DNA from: Leptidea sinapis
Lineage: Eukaryota > Arthropoda > Insecta > Lepidoptera > Pieridae
Assembly (NCBI RefSeq): GCF_905404315.1
Contig: NC_066276.1
Coordinates: 11,364,001-11,428,000, forward strand
Direction: 5' to 3'
DNA length: 64,000 bases
The notes beneath the pieces are model-generated. The model saw nothing but the letters and a program-made list of their open reading frames with translations. It was not told where the DNA came from and did not search any database. This document shows positions 20,419 to 31,113 of the stretch, in pieces; the first letter of the stretch is position 1; each line of letters opens with the position of its first letter. The position numbers and the translations under genes were made by a program.

Positions 20419-21464
20419 TTTATATCTAAATCTTTTAAAAATAGATAATTTTTCATATAACTGTACACTTTATTTAACGTTCATAGATTGTATTCATTTT
20501 TGCGAGCCAGAATTCAACTAAGTATATCAAACTTAGCACTATGGGTTATGGTTGGTATATCTCACTGCTAAGATTGATTCTTTTCATGAATCTTATTATA
20601 ACTGTAGACAGTGAGCTGACGTATCTCAAGTGGGTGAAGAATCGAACTTTCCAAAGAGATATTACCTCTACGAATACCATATTCAGAGAGGATGTGTAAC
20701 AACTAAGCACTAACTCATAGTCTGTACGTAATAATTTTTATGGGACAATTTGTCAGGCTGACAAGCGAGACTGCGTACTATAATGAATCATAGAGTAACA
20801 CTGATAACAATATTACGTCACTAAAAACTAATTGATCGGTAACAATGATGGCAGAAGGCATTACATAAAGATGATGTTGTGAGAACCCACGTGAACATAT
20901 ATTTGTTAACACATCAATTCTATGACGTATCCAGGCGTTGTATCACGTGAAATATCTGCAGTAAGTTTCGGGTTTGTTGAAACTAATTAGCGTTATAATC
21001 CAGGAGATAATGATTGCGTTGATAAGACTGGATTAAGAATTGTTATTGTTTATTTGTTGTCAAATTTCTTAGATTTAGGGATTATAGATATTTTTGATGC
21101 GCTGTTTTTGTTTAGTATGTTATTGTAATTGTATGATCACTTCATACTAACAAAGACTGAAAACAATTAACTATGAAGGTGCTAAACTGTACAATGGACT
21201 ATTTTCGGATATCTAAGATGCAGGCACTTTTAATTTATTCAAGCTCCGTTTAGCTAATTTATTACAGATGACACTTCCTTTGTTTAGTGCACACACCTAT
21301 ATTTAGTTTTAAACCTATCTATGTTTATCATACGTACGATCCATAGATTACTATTTATAAATATTGTTCTCGTGTAAGTGACAGTTTATTATTTTTAATG
21401 AGAATAAATAATAATCTTTAAACCTATTTATATGATCTATGAATAAATTAGGTGATAAAAAAAC
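20419..21464. other. AT-rich DNA, nothing recognised
   Basis: The stretch is plain AT DNA. Neither strand shows a codon-biased patch. Confidence 0.4.
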
Positions 21465-21548
21465 TTGACGGTAAGTGATCACCGCAGGCATATTCTCTTG
21501 TAACACCAGAGGAATTACAAGAGCGATGCCGATCTTATAAAGCATTGA
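21465..21548 (-). mobile_element. Family B fragment
   Basis: GGTAAGTGATCACCGCAGGC, then ATTCTCTTGTAACACCAGAG and GAATTACAAGAGCGATGCCG, matches the middle of the family B 3' end with several changes. The tail is gone. Confidence 0.75.
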
Positions 21549-21604
21549 ATAAACGTATAACGGGCGAGGATAATAACCGATTGCATTCATTATTGAAGTG
21601 GTAT

Positions 21605-22125
21605 ACCTTTACACCCAATGCCAGCCAGACGCCTATTTAAAGTAGTGTGCAGGCATAATTGTGTTTTGGTTTGAAGCGCACTGTAGTCACAATACAGTAA
21701 TAGAACAGTACCTTAACGTCATACTAGAGCACTTGAATCGCACGCACACATACGCACGATTTCCATGGCCGCCAAGCAATCTTGGGGAGAAAAAACTATT
21801 GAGTTGACACACGCCACGACTGGTGGTTGTTCGAGTTAAATTAGCTGCGCCACGCTGACCGCGTCGTTTATTTTTTTGTATGTACCAACCCCAGCGCTCC
21901 GCCCAGACGTAAGTATAAATTTCAAGAAGATCGCTGAGTTACACTACTGTTCTGTCAAATATATTGTGTCGTAGCTCAAATACACGTTCTTATTTCTCAA
22001 AGTGACGAGCGCTATTGCGATGCCTCGTAGAATTTTTGATTCCATCAAGTGTCCTGGACAGGGCGTATCATTTCCGATATAGTGAACAACTTGCTCCTTG
22101 TTACTAGGATATCATAAAAATATCA
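21605..22125 (+). mobile_element. Old family A copy interrupted by an unknown insert
   Basis: The left part (21613-21715) reads CCAATGCCAGCCAGACGCCT, then GTGTTTTGGTTTGAAGCGCA. The right part (22000-22120) reads AAAGTGACGAGCGCTATTGC, then CAGGGCGTATCATTTCC and a final ATCATAAAAATATC. Between them lies about 280 bp of GC-richer, unrecognised sequence including CGCCACGCTGACCGCGTCGT and CCCAGCGCTCCGCCCAGACG. The interruption suggests a second element inserted into an ancient family A copy. Confidence 0.6.
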
Positions 22126-22689
22126 TTATAGTTGTGAGGTCTTCATTAATTAGCACACAACGATATTGTAATCGCACGAATATCACGTTCAAATCTAAAT
22201 ATTTAAATTCTACGTCAAAACCAACACGCCTACGCTCCAGTCATACCTTCCTGATATCTGTTAGAGGGCTTATAATATGTTGATCTGTGTATTTACATAT
22301 CATATTTAGATTTTTTTTAAACAACTATATCGACGTCAGTTTAATTGTATAAGGCGTCACTTTGTGGAGGAAATCCATTGAAACAAAAAGCCTATGTTAA
22401 TAATCATTCTTAATATTAAAACATAATTTTGTCACATATTATATAAACATATCATATCAATATAGGAATTATAGTAACCTACCCTTTGGGTGTGTGTTTT
22501 TTGAAGTGATAACTTCTTTGGTGCGCTGAGAATTTATTTTGCGGGTACTGAATTAACGGGGATGGATAGCGGTGTCGTGGAATCGGGCCTAAAGCGAATT
22601 TAGAATAATATGTAGATTTATCTGTTTAATTTCTTCGAAAGTACTTATAATATATAACGATGGACATAGCCTACAAACAGATTGGTACC
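22126..22689. other. AT-rich DNA, nothing recognised
   Basis: A 61-residue plus frame at 22098-22283 overlaps the old family A tail and has no recognisable pattern. Confidence 0.4.
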
Positions 22690-22920
22690 TTTTTTTTATG
22701 AAAATAAGGGACGAGACGAGCAGGACGTTCAGCTGTTGGTGCCGTGCCCATTACAATGCAGTGCCGCTCTGGATTCTTGAAAAGCCCCTAAAATTCTGAG
22801 CGGCACTACAACTACGCTCGTCACCTTGAGACATAAGATGTTAAGTCTTATTTGCCCAGCTCTAGCTACGGCGCCCTTCAGACCGAAACATAGTAATGTC
22901 TACACACAACTGCTTCGCCG
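22690..22920 (-). mobile_element. Family A, 5' truncated
   Basis: Poly-A (as T-run) at 22690 and the tail are well preserved. It stops within ACTGCTTCGCCG, so the first ~60 bp of the element are missing. The hairpin arms differ at one base (GTGCCGCTCTG). Confidence 0.9.
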
Positions 22921-23879
22921 TTGGATCTATATGGATCTATATTAAGGCAAAGAAATAAGCCATACAGCCAAACACAATAAAAAGTTAAGAGATAGAATTT
23001 GTTATTTTATAATAATTACTTTAATTTATTTGCCTCATGTGTTTTTTAAGACATAAAAGATATTAAAATTTTAATTAAAATATGGTTATTTAATTAATTT
23101 AAAAATATATACATATATATTACAAAATTAATTTAATAGTAGGCTGTATAGATCTGGAGCCCAAGCCTAATATCAATGTTGTAAGATTAAAAAAGAAAAC
23201 GGCGGGAAACCGGTCTTGATTTTTCGTGGATTTTTATTAATTTCTTCAAATTTGCTAAAATTGTAAAATATGTCCATGTTATACTACTGTTTTATTTCCT
23301 CGCACTCGAAATGAAAAGCAGAGTTTATAACTCGTCCAATAAACCATTTTATCCTCGACATTACTATCAGCTCGGGCTGCTAAAAGTCTCGGATTAAAAA
23401 TGGTTCGTTTTGTGCACTCGTTGTAAAATCTACTATTGTTTCAATAAACCACTTACAAGTTACTATATATACATAATAAAACTCTCATGTGATATATTGC
23501 CATCCATTCTATAAGCTATTGATAAATAAATAAAAATTGAGATTGGAACATGTTTGTTCGCTTTGATCTTCAATTAAAAGTCACTTTATTTTGTAATAAA
23601 GTGTTATATATATAATATAAGTTTATTAAAACGACAGTAAAACACACAAGCCTATCACGAACAATACTCAATTACCGCACTGATTTTACCTTTGTCGGCC
23701 CAAATGTTATCAGAAGGAACTAAATTATGACAGATTTGAGAACGTTATGACAATATTTATATAATGACGCACGTCGCACATGGATTGTACATGAACGTAA
23801 AAGTAAGCATGACTTTTAATTAAATAAAAAAATCAAATAAAACATACTCTTTAAATATATTATAACGTGCGTTATAAAC
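22921..23879. other. AT-rich DNA with one repeat-like patch
   Basis: Positions 23290-23430 (ATTTCCTCGCACTCGAAATG, GCTCGGGCTGCTAAAAGTCT, GTGCACTCGTTGTAAAATCT) have the look of a dispersed lepidopteran repeat, but no second copy lies in the window. Not classified. Confidence 0.35.
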
Positions 23880-24012
23880 TAACCCCCTTATACTTAATGG
23901 TCCGCTAACTTAAAAGAGTGTTTTTTCTCATTCTGACTTAGGTCAATAGAAGAAGGCAGAGTGAGAATAAGCAATGCTTTAAGTTAGCAGACTATTGTGA
24001 ATAAGGGGGTTA
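23880..24012. mobile_element. Palindromic MITE, copy 1
   Basis: TAACCCCCTTAT at the left is the complement of ATAAGGGGGTTA at the right. The inner arms also pair (CCGCTAACTTAA with TTAAGTTAGCAG; TTCTCATTCTG with CAGAGTGAGAA), so the 133-bp element is almost one long hairpin. It is non-coding. A target duplication could not be fixed. Confidence 0.85.
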
Positions 24013-24213
24013 AGAAATAACTGATCTGTTAATATATTATATTAGGTATTTATATCCTAGGTACATAGTGAATAATTAACATAATCGGAACATAATATAA
24101 AAAATTAATTTTTCACATACCAACTCTGCATGTTAAAATATGTGAAAATCGAACTTCAATCAAATTCACATTTCAGTTGAATTATTCATATCTCACGTTG
24201 ATCCAATATTGTT

Positions 24214-24513
24214 ATTATATGACAATAAGGGACGAGACGAGCAGGAAGTTCAGTTGATGGTGATTGATACGCCCGGCCTATTACAATCAGCAGTGCTGCA
24301 CAGGATTCTTGAAAGACCCAAAAATTCTGAGCGGCACTACAACTGCGCTCGTGACCTTGACATAAGAATTCGAGTCTCATTTGCCCACTAATTTAACTAA
24401 CTACGGCGCCCTTCGGACCGAAACACTGTAATACTAACACATTACTGCTTCATGACAGAAATAGGCACCGTTTTGGTACCCATAATCTAGCCTTTGCAAA
24501 GGAACGTCCCACA
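24214..24513 (-). mobile_element. Family A, full length but diverged
   Basis: AATAAGGGACGAGACGAGCA starts the complement; CTTTGCAAAGGAACGTCCCA ends it. The left hairpin arm is mutated (AGTGCTGCACAGG). CGGCATCCTG is deleted near the 5' end. Confidence 0.9.
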
Positions 24514-25170
24514 GATTACATTACCCTTTAATTTGAGCTAATATTTTTAGTACATACGTATAGCTAATATTTTTTCAAGCATTTTCAGACGTGCAAGGAG
24601 ATATACTATAGCAACAAAAATATACTTGAAATTACATATTAAAATGTTACGATTTAAAGTCAAAATAAAAGTCTTAATTCTACCCATTACTGTATATTTA
24701 ATAATTCTTAATTTAACTCTTTTCTTGTCGAGTGTATATTGAATAAACATAATTCACTTCGTATACATATCATAAATTATCAAATGTTTTATCTGTACAC
24801 ACAAATAGTCAACTCACAACAGATCATAAAGCTTAAACCATAGACAAATAATGAAAGTCGAGAGCGCGCTGGCTCAAATGAAATCGAGAACGGCAGGAGC
24901 CGAGTGAAAGTGACTTCCTTTCGACCTCTCGAATTGATAAATCGATGTCAAACATCGAGATGTCGGCCGAATGATTGTTAATCGACAATCGACATCCATC
25001 AATGTTCGTTATGCTTCAATTGTTGTTATGTTAACAGTACGTTGTGAAATTATGAGCCGGTTTGTTGCTTAACATTGACTTCGATTAAAATATAGGCTTA
25101 GTTCTGCTTGGATATCTCTATTTTATGATTTTTTTTTTAGTTTTTTTGTATGGAATTTATAATCTAAATG
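24514..25170. other. Mostly AT-rich; GC-richer, hairpin-bearing patch at 24860-25010
   Basis: The patch includes GAGAGCGCGCTGGCTC and the structures listed at 24942. It has no open frame and no repeat similarity in the window, so it could be a regulatory segment. Confidence 0.35.
24942..24996. repeat. Cluster of nested hairpins
   Basis: TCGATGT/ACATCGA (24942-24958, loop of 3) is followed by GATGTCG/CGACATC (24959-24965 with 24990-24996), enclosing GATTGT/ACAATC. All arms are perfect. TCGAT-type motifs recur through the patch. Confidence 0.65.
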
Positions 25171-25328
25171 TTTTATATGGAAGAGGAGGACAAACGAGCG
25201 TACGGGTCACCTGGTGTTAAGTGTTCACCGCCGCCCACATTCTCCTGCAACACCAGAGGAATCACAAGAGCGGTGCCGGCCTTTAAGGAAGGTGTACGCG
25301 CTTCTTTTGAAGGTACCCATGTCGATTT
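25171..25328 (-). mobile_element. Family B LINE 3' end
   Basis: GGAAGAGGAGGACAAACGAG, CGTACGGGTCACCTGGTG, and GGAAGGTGTACGCGCTTCTT up to GGTACCCATGTCG. On the minus strand this is the LINE's final coding bases and 3' end. It extends about 30 bp further than the 6528 copy and lacks a clean A-run. Confidence 0.88.
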
Positions 25329-25371
25329 CTAAAACATAACAAACATACATTCATGAAGATTGAGATAGAGA

Positions 25372-25620
25372 CCAGTTGGAGGCTCATTTGAAGCAGTAAT
25401 GTGTAAACATTACTGTGTTTCGGTTTGAAGGGCGCCGTACATAGTAAACTAACTGGGCAGATGGGACTAAACATTTTAGGTAACGAGCGCAGTTGTAGTG
25501 CCTCTCAGAACTTTTGGGTCTTTCAAGAATACTGAGCGGCACTGCATTGTAAAGGGCAGGGCGTATCAATTACCATCAGCCGAACTTCCTGCTCGTCTCG
25601 TACCTTATTGTCATAAAAAA
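25372..25620 (+). mobile_element. Family A, internally deleted near the 5' end
   Basis: CCAGTTGGAGGCTCATTTG jumps directly to AAGCAGTAATGTG, losing about 50 bp. The second hairpin is perfect (CAGTAATG 25394-25401 with CATTACTG 25408-25415). The tail CTTATTGTCATAAAAAA is intact. Confidence 0.92.
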
Positions 25621-25965
25621 TATATTATTACTCATTCCTCGCATTCTTAATATATTATTTTAGTCTTTTTGTTTCTATAAAATAAAATTAGAACATAATC
25701 AATGTAATAAGACATCAATTTAAGCATAAAATAAAAAAACAATCTATTGGTTTTATGTTCTAGTCACATCCGCTAGCTATAAGGTAATATCTAAATTTAG
25801 ACATTATAAAAGTAGTTACTTTACTATTTTCTTAGAACTGTCAAAGAAAATATCTAAGTATTAAGTGTTCTGAATATATAGTATCTAGCAATTATTGATC
25901 TTAAGTACCTAATTCCTAGAGATAGGAATATTAAGTATATTAAACATAATTGTGGCATAAAAATG
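25621..25965. other. AT-rich DNA, nothing recognised
   Basis: This is a short AT-rich spacer before a SINE. Confidence 0.4.
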
Positions 25966-26122
25966 CATCGCTGGCGCAATCGGTAAAAACATTCAACGGC
26001 CACGGTGCCACCGGTTCGATACTTGTCCGCCACGTAACCAATATGTTTTTAGCCGGTCTCTTGTGATCCTCTGATGTTACTAGAGTTACCCGTATGCTCT
26101 TTTATACTCCTCTTCCATAACA
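25966..26122 (+). mobile_element. tRNA-derived SINE, body type 2
   Basis: A box TGGCGCAATCGG (near 25984) and B box CCGGTTCGATACTTG (near 26020), then CCGCCACGTAACCAATATG. The tail, GTTACCCGTATGCTCTTTTA, then CTCCTCTTCCATAAC, resembles the family B LINE end. Related heads lie at 28355 and 51978. Confidence 0.65.
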
Positions 26123-26659
26123 ATATATTAATTATCGGTTATATAATAGTCTCAAGTAATTTTAATAAATAATAATTGTTAAATTAAATAAATATTTACC
26201 GTAATGATGATAGTATAAATAACTGATTTTATTAAGAATAGAACAATATATTGACTCTTCATTTAGTTGTATCCTTAATACGAAGTATTTAAGAATGCTT
26301 TGTTCCATCGCAGTAAAGTGTAACGGTTGTACTTTGTACCCATGAGTGTAAAGTTTCTAAAGAGAGATCGCAATAAGAGTAAAAGGAACGGCTTGTGGGG
26401 AAACAAGAAATGTAAATACTGAACCAGAAATAGAATTATAAACGTATTGAGGGCGTTATTATATCTCCCTATTTTATTCGTACAATTGACAACTAATTAC
26501 AACAAGTATTAATGAAATACACAGGCAATTTATATTCACTTTTGTACACTAAAAATAATCATATTTACGTTACAAATCATAGCAGATAAGTATTATAGTT
26601 TTTACTGTATGTTCCTAACAATAAAATACGTAATAAGATTTATAATTTCACACAGTCAT
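26123..26659. other. AT-rich DNA, nothing recognised
   Basis: No repeat terminus, splice pair or open frame was found. Confidence 0.4.
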
Positions 26660-26802
26660 TAACCCCCTTATTCATAATGATCCGCTAACTTTAAACAGCC
26701 GCTTAGGAGTGTTTTTTCTCATTCTGACTTAGGTCAATAGAAGAAGACAGAGTGAGAATTAGCAATGCTTTAAGTTAGCAGACTATTATGAATAAGGGGG
26801 AT
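26660..26802. mobile_element. Palindromic MITE, copy 2
   Basis: CCCCCTTATTCATAATGATC at the left pairs with GACTATTATGAATAAGGGGG at the right. The central TTCTCATTCTGACTTAGGTC is identical to copy 1, 2.8 kb away. It is longer by about 10 bp (AAACAGCCGCTTAGG). Confidence 0.87.
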
Positions 26803-27212
26803 AGTCTCTTAGTTTGAATAAAAAGAGAATAGATACGCGACAGTAGTAACAACTTCATCAAGGTGAGACCTTCTGTTTGCTCACGTTACCATATGGCAAC
26901 CTATGCTGTTATGAAAAAAACACACAAGACATTAATAGTATGAAATACAACAAAATTTTTCGTTCTCAGCCACAAAGTAGTAATTTATTTACAATATTAC
27001 ATATTATGATTATAATAATGTATACGCCACCCTTGTTAATTACGCTTTGAATTAACCCGCACTAGGGTTACATGCAGACCGTGACATGTCACTCTCATTC
27101 AGTACCTATAAAATGGAGTGCTCAGCGCTTCTAAAGAAGTCTTAACTTAATGTTTTATGCAAAAACATTTTGAACGCGTATTGCAATTGGAGCCAAATTT
27201 TGTGTATAGATT
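26803..27212. other. AT-rich DNA with a TATA-like motif
   Basis: CCTATAAAATGGAGTGC at 27111-27127 resembles a TATA box, with an ATG about 40 bp on, but that frame stops after seven codons. No gene is claimed. Confidence 0.35.
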
Positions 27213-27385
27213 GCATAAAAGGCATTTATTTTTTCAAAATTGATTCCTTTAGAATGTTTTTTGATGTCATGTCTAATATACTACTACCACTTCGGAAACA
27301 AATGGCGCTGTGAGAGAGAAGAAGCGGCGCAAGAAACTCTCCCAGCATTCTTTTCTTTTGCGCTTTGTAAGACGTATAATTGTAT
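27213..27385 (-). mobile_element. LINE family C 3' end, minus strand
   Basis: CATAAAAGGCATTTATTTTT, GCGGCGCAAGAAACTCTCCC and ATTCTTTTCTTTTGCGCTTT give the complement of the family C untranslated end. Only one TGCCTTTTA tail unit remains. No coding part is left. Confidence 0.85.
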
Positions 27386-28354
27386 CTCTTATATTATAAT
27401 TTGAGTAATATAAGTTAGAAACATGTTAAAATAGTTCCATGGTTTTAATTTTATACTTACTATCTAGATACACATTGCAAACAATATGTGATTCGCACAA
27501 GTACTTGAGCGAAGTAATCGGTAATTATCTTAGTCTCTATCTTATAAGACACAATCGGACCACGTCTGAAGGGTTCAGCTTATGAAACCGTGAATCAGCT
27601 TGACGCATCATTTCAGTATCACTTACTCATAACCACTCTTAACACAAAAATAGATAGAACACTAAGACATTAGTGTGAGTTCTTAGAAACGGCGAATATT
27701 TTTTTTGGGTTAGTACATATTTTCCTTAACAGCTAGAGTATATAAATAACAAATGTGTAGGTACTACCTGCGCGTATAATGTATAACAATAAAGAAAATT
27801 TCTTAACGAGTAACGAAGACTAGATATATTTATCTTGGAAAATGACGGGATCGCAGATTTTGTGCAAAAAACCTACCAAAAACATACGAAATCAAAGTTA
27901 GGCAAACTCAAATCTCTCTCAAGCAGTTGCTTTTTCACAGAAGCTGCTTTTTATATATTGATGTAACAATTAAGAAGACATTTATCCGACCTAGATTGCT
28001 ACAACCACATATCCAACTATAATTGCCATCTTGCAACCATTAATTATTATCTGAGACACATTGTAAATATACGACTTACTTTTCAGTTGCTAATCCCTAA
28101 AATTGCAAGTGCTTCTTTTAGAATGTAAAAGCCATACAAAAAACCACAGAACTTAAAAGTTTATCAAACCGAGTATCTACAATTACTATGCTTACCAAGC
28201 GAGTCTGGTTCCAGCCGACTATACCAGAGCGTTACAGCTGAGTCTCATTCAATACTCACAAATTAATATGTTCACGTGCCTTAAGAAGTTTTCACTCTTG
28301 AAAATGGGAGTTATTAATATAGTATATGTTAGCATAAGTGGCTTTATACCACAG
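27386..28354. other. AT-rich DNA, no gene accepted
   Basis: A 111-residue plus frame starts at 28268 (MFTCLKKFSLLKMGVINIVY), but it runs through the SINE head at 28355 and beyond. It is treated as a chance frame. Confidence 0.4.
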
Positions 28355-28445
28355 ACAATTGGTGAAAACGATGATTCTCACCACGAAGCCCTGGTTCAAT
28401 TCTCACCAGCCACGTACCAATGTATTTTCGACTCCATATTATTAT
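28355..28445 (+). mobile_element. tRNA-derived SINE head, body type 2
   Basis: CCCTGGTTCAATTCTCACCA (a weak B box), then GCCACGTACCAATGTATTTT, is the same exit sequence as at 26030 and 52050. The downstream body is not recognisable. Confidence 0.45.
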
Positions 28446-28726
28446 GTACGATCACTGGACGCTTTATAAGGTCGGCAACGCAGTTGGAATTCATCCCACA
28501 AGCACACAGCCGGTCTGAGGTTCGAGTCTCCTTAGGAGACGCCCCGCGACTGTTGTTGCGTAGTCTTTGCGGCCTCCACGGCCCACGTCCTACTTCGCTG
28601 TGAAAGCCAGGGCTGCTAACAGCACAGAGGAGGTTTTAGTCGGTATGGGGCGTCCGCTTACGCGGACACTCGAGTCCGTCATATTACGCCCCGTTCCTGT
28701 ATTTCCTCCTCTCAAAAAAAAAATTT
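28446..28726. other. GC-rich unclassified segment with a hairpin
   Basis: This stretch, about 55% GC, includes GGCCTCCACGGCCCACGTCC and GGGCTGCTAACAGCACAGAG. GTCCGC (28652-28657) and GCGGAC (28662-28667) form a perfect 6-bp stem, and CGCCCCGCG and CGCCCCGTTC recur. It ends in CTCCTCTC and an A-run at 28711-28722, which suggests the 3' end of a plus-strand retroelement of unknown family. Confidence 0.4.
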
Positions 28727-28770
28727 GGAATTCTGGTGTTACAAGAGAGTTTGGGCTGCGGTGATCACAT
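28727..28770 (+). mobile_element. Family B fragment
   Basis: CTGGTGTTACAAGAGAGTTT, then GGGCTGCGGTGATCACAT, matches the middle of the family B 3' end in plus orientation. It breaks off just before the next family A copy. Confidence 0.65.
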
Positions 28771-28774
28771 ATTT

Positions 28775-29060
28775 ACCAGTGGCGGGCTCCTTTGCACAGG
28801 ATACCGGCTAGATTATGGGTACCACGACGGCGCCTATTTCTGCCGTGAAACAGTAATGTCTAAGCGTTACTGTGTTTCGGTCTGAATGGCCTAACTTAAC
28901 GACTTAACATATTTTATTTCAAGGTAACGAGCGCAATTGTAGTGCCGCTCAGAATTTTTTGGTTTTTCGAGAATCCTGAGCGGCACTGCATGTTAAATGG
29001 GCAGGGCATATCAATTACCATCAGCTGAACGTCCTGCTCGTCTCGTTCCTTATTATCTAA
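28775..29060 (+). mobile_element. Family A, full length
   Basis: ACCAGTGGCGGGCTCCTTTG to CTCGTTCCTTATTATCTAAA. The large hairpin is intact (GTGCCGCTCAG/CTGAGCGGCAC). The segment after CGGTCTGAATGGCC is rearranged. Confidence 0.92.
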
Positions 29061-29644
29061 AATTATACTTACATAAATTATAATTATTATAATAATTATA
29101 TAAAAAAATACCATTAGGTGGCCCGTATGTATTCTCGTTTAACTTTCTGCCACAGTTAATTACCCGTTTGGTATATATTTTGTAACATAAGTGAACCAAA
29201 ATACTAATTATGAGTTAGCTACCACAGTAAGTATTCTACCACAGTAACTATTCATTTTATAAGACTGCATATTATTTGAAATCAAATTTAACATACTTAG
29301 TTATCTGAAGGTTATGAGTGTATAATATATCTTAGATACTTATTATCGCATATAGTTTTGTTACAATAATTAATATCCACTGGATAAATATTGTAATTAA
29401 AAGTAACATGAAAATATTAAGTCGACGCGGCTTATCAAAACCTGAAAGTTTCCGCCAAAAGATCATAGCGTTCAAGGGCTCTGTTTACGTCAATCAATAA
29501 ATTTATTAAAGTATATAATATAGTATTTTATGTTAACTATTCTTCTATTATCATGTAACACATCATAACAATAACAGCTTCTGTATCTGTGCAATTTTCG
29601 TCCGGAGTAGTATCTATTCTTTCATACGAACTTGTGTTATACGT
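29061..29644. other. AT-rich DNA, nothing recognised
   Basis: GGTGGCCCGTATGTATTCTC (29117-29136) may be a relic of a family B tail. Otherwise featureless. Confidence 0.35.
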
Positions 29645-29875
29645 GGTGTCCGTAAGCTACCAAACTAGATACCATACAGACCCCAGAGTCTAACGCGAGC
29701 TGGTCGCGCCACCAAATTGGTTTGGCAACCAAACGGACACCAGGTGAATAACTCTTTATAGAGTTGTATATATTTTGTTGGTAGCGGCGACTGGTTGCGC
29801 CTCTGTATTGTCCCGGTCACATATAGCCCATAGGATATACCAGTTGAAAGCCTATGGTTGTCGGTGACGACAACC
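29645..29875. repeat. Structured segment with four perfect inverted repeats
   Basis: GGTGTCCGT (29645-29653) pairs with ACGGACACC (29733-29741). AACTCT (29750-29755) pairs with AGAGTT (29760-29765). CCATAGG near 29828 pairs with CCTATGG near 29851. GGTTGTC (29856-29862) pairs with GACAACC (29869-29875). The segment is GC-richer than its flanks and has no second copy in the window. It could be a structured RNA or a fold-back element; a 70-residue minus frame across it shows no domain pattern. Confidence 0.5.
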
Positions 29876-30011
29876 AACTTCTCACATCTTAGATATTAGG
29901 GTGACGGCCTCAGTGAACTGTGTTGGGGATCGAATTGAAATATGACGGATAAGATTACTTATTAGTGATAAGGCCATCCTTTAGTACATAATTATCCAAT
30001 TTGTCTTTATC

Positions 30012-30353
30012 GATGGAAGGCTCATTTGCGCAGGATTATTCCTAACCAGAATCCAGTATAAAAAGTTGCTAACCAATAATCTATTATGGGTTTCACAACG
30101 ACGCCTATTTCTACCGTGATGCAGTAATGTGTAAGCGTCGTTGTGTTTAGGTCTGAAGGGCGCCGTAGCTAGCGAAATTACTGGGCAAATGAGACTTAAC
30201 ATCTTATATCTCAAAGTGATGAGCGAAATTGTAATATCTCTCAGAATTTTTGGGTTTTGCAAGAATCCTGAGCGACACTGCATTGTTATGGGCAAGGCGT
30301 ATCAATTACCATCAGCTGAACGGTCTGCTTGTCTCGTCCGTTAATGTCATAAA
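30012..30353 (+). mobile_element. Family A with a short 5' insertion
   Basis: GATGGAAGGCTCATTTGCGC to CGTTAATGTCATAAA. About 45 bp (including CCAGTATAAAAAGTTGCTAA) is inserted between GGAT and the CTATTATGGGT region. The left hairpin arm is degraded (AATATCTCTCAG). Confidence 0.88.
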
Positions 30354-30473
30354 GCGAAGTATCGTATATTTCGCATAAGGTCAATTAATGTTAATATTAA
30401 AATTATTGTTTGACAAAAAACAAATTTCATTCATGAATAAAGCATATTTATTAATTTTCCATACGAAGAACTA

Positions 30474-31113
30474 AAATGCTAGTTGCGAGTCGGACTCTCA
30501 GCAGACCGTAGCAGCAAGTTACGTAAAGTAAAGTAGGAAAATGATATTAAATTATTTCAATGGAAAAGGCAAAAAATTTTGCTCAAAAATACAGTGCAAA
30601 TGAGCTCTCATAATATTTTATGCGTTTAATACGTAAAAAAAAACTACTTACTAGATCTCGTTCAAACCAATTCTCGGTGGAAGTTTGCATGGTAATGCAC
30701 ATAATTTTTTTTTATTTATATCATTCTCATATTTTTGAAGTTACATAGGGGGGGACATTTTACCACTTTGGAAGTGTGTCTCACGCAAACTATTCAGTTT
30801 AGAAAAAAAATATAGTAGAAACCTGATATAATTTTTGAAGACCTATCCATAGATACACGTATTGATGAAAATTATTGATGAAAAAAATTTTTTTCAGTTT
30901 CAGTTCTAATTATGTTTATACCCCCAAAATTTATTGTTTTTTTATATTTTTGTGTGATAATGTTAATGTGGTTCACAGAATACATCTACTTACCAAGCTC
31001 AACAGTTTAGTTCTTATAGTTTTGGAATAGTGCGGCTGTGACATACGCGGACAGACAAACATGACGAATCTATAAGGGTTCCGATTTATTCCTGTTGGCT
31101 ACGGAGCTCTAAA
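30474..31113 (+). mobile_element. Dispersed lepidopteran repeat, class unresolved
   Basis: The right end, ACTTACCAAGCTCAACAGTT, TTCTTATAGTTTTGGAATAG, GCTGTGACATACGCGGACAG and CTATAAGGGTTCCG, then GGCTACGGAGCTCTAAAA, is a motif chain I recognise from many moth and butterfly genomes. The left limit is a guess. No coding frame survives. Confidence 0.5.

Noticed and set aside
27115..27160. TATAAAA promoter before an ATG
   Set aside because: The following frame stops after seven codons and no donor follows.
28268..28603. 111-residue plus-strand ORF starting MFTCLKKFSLLKMGVINIVY
   Set aside because: It crosses a tRNA-derived SINE head (28355-28445) and a GC-rich repeat-like segment; no codon bias or domain is consistent along it.
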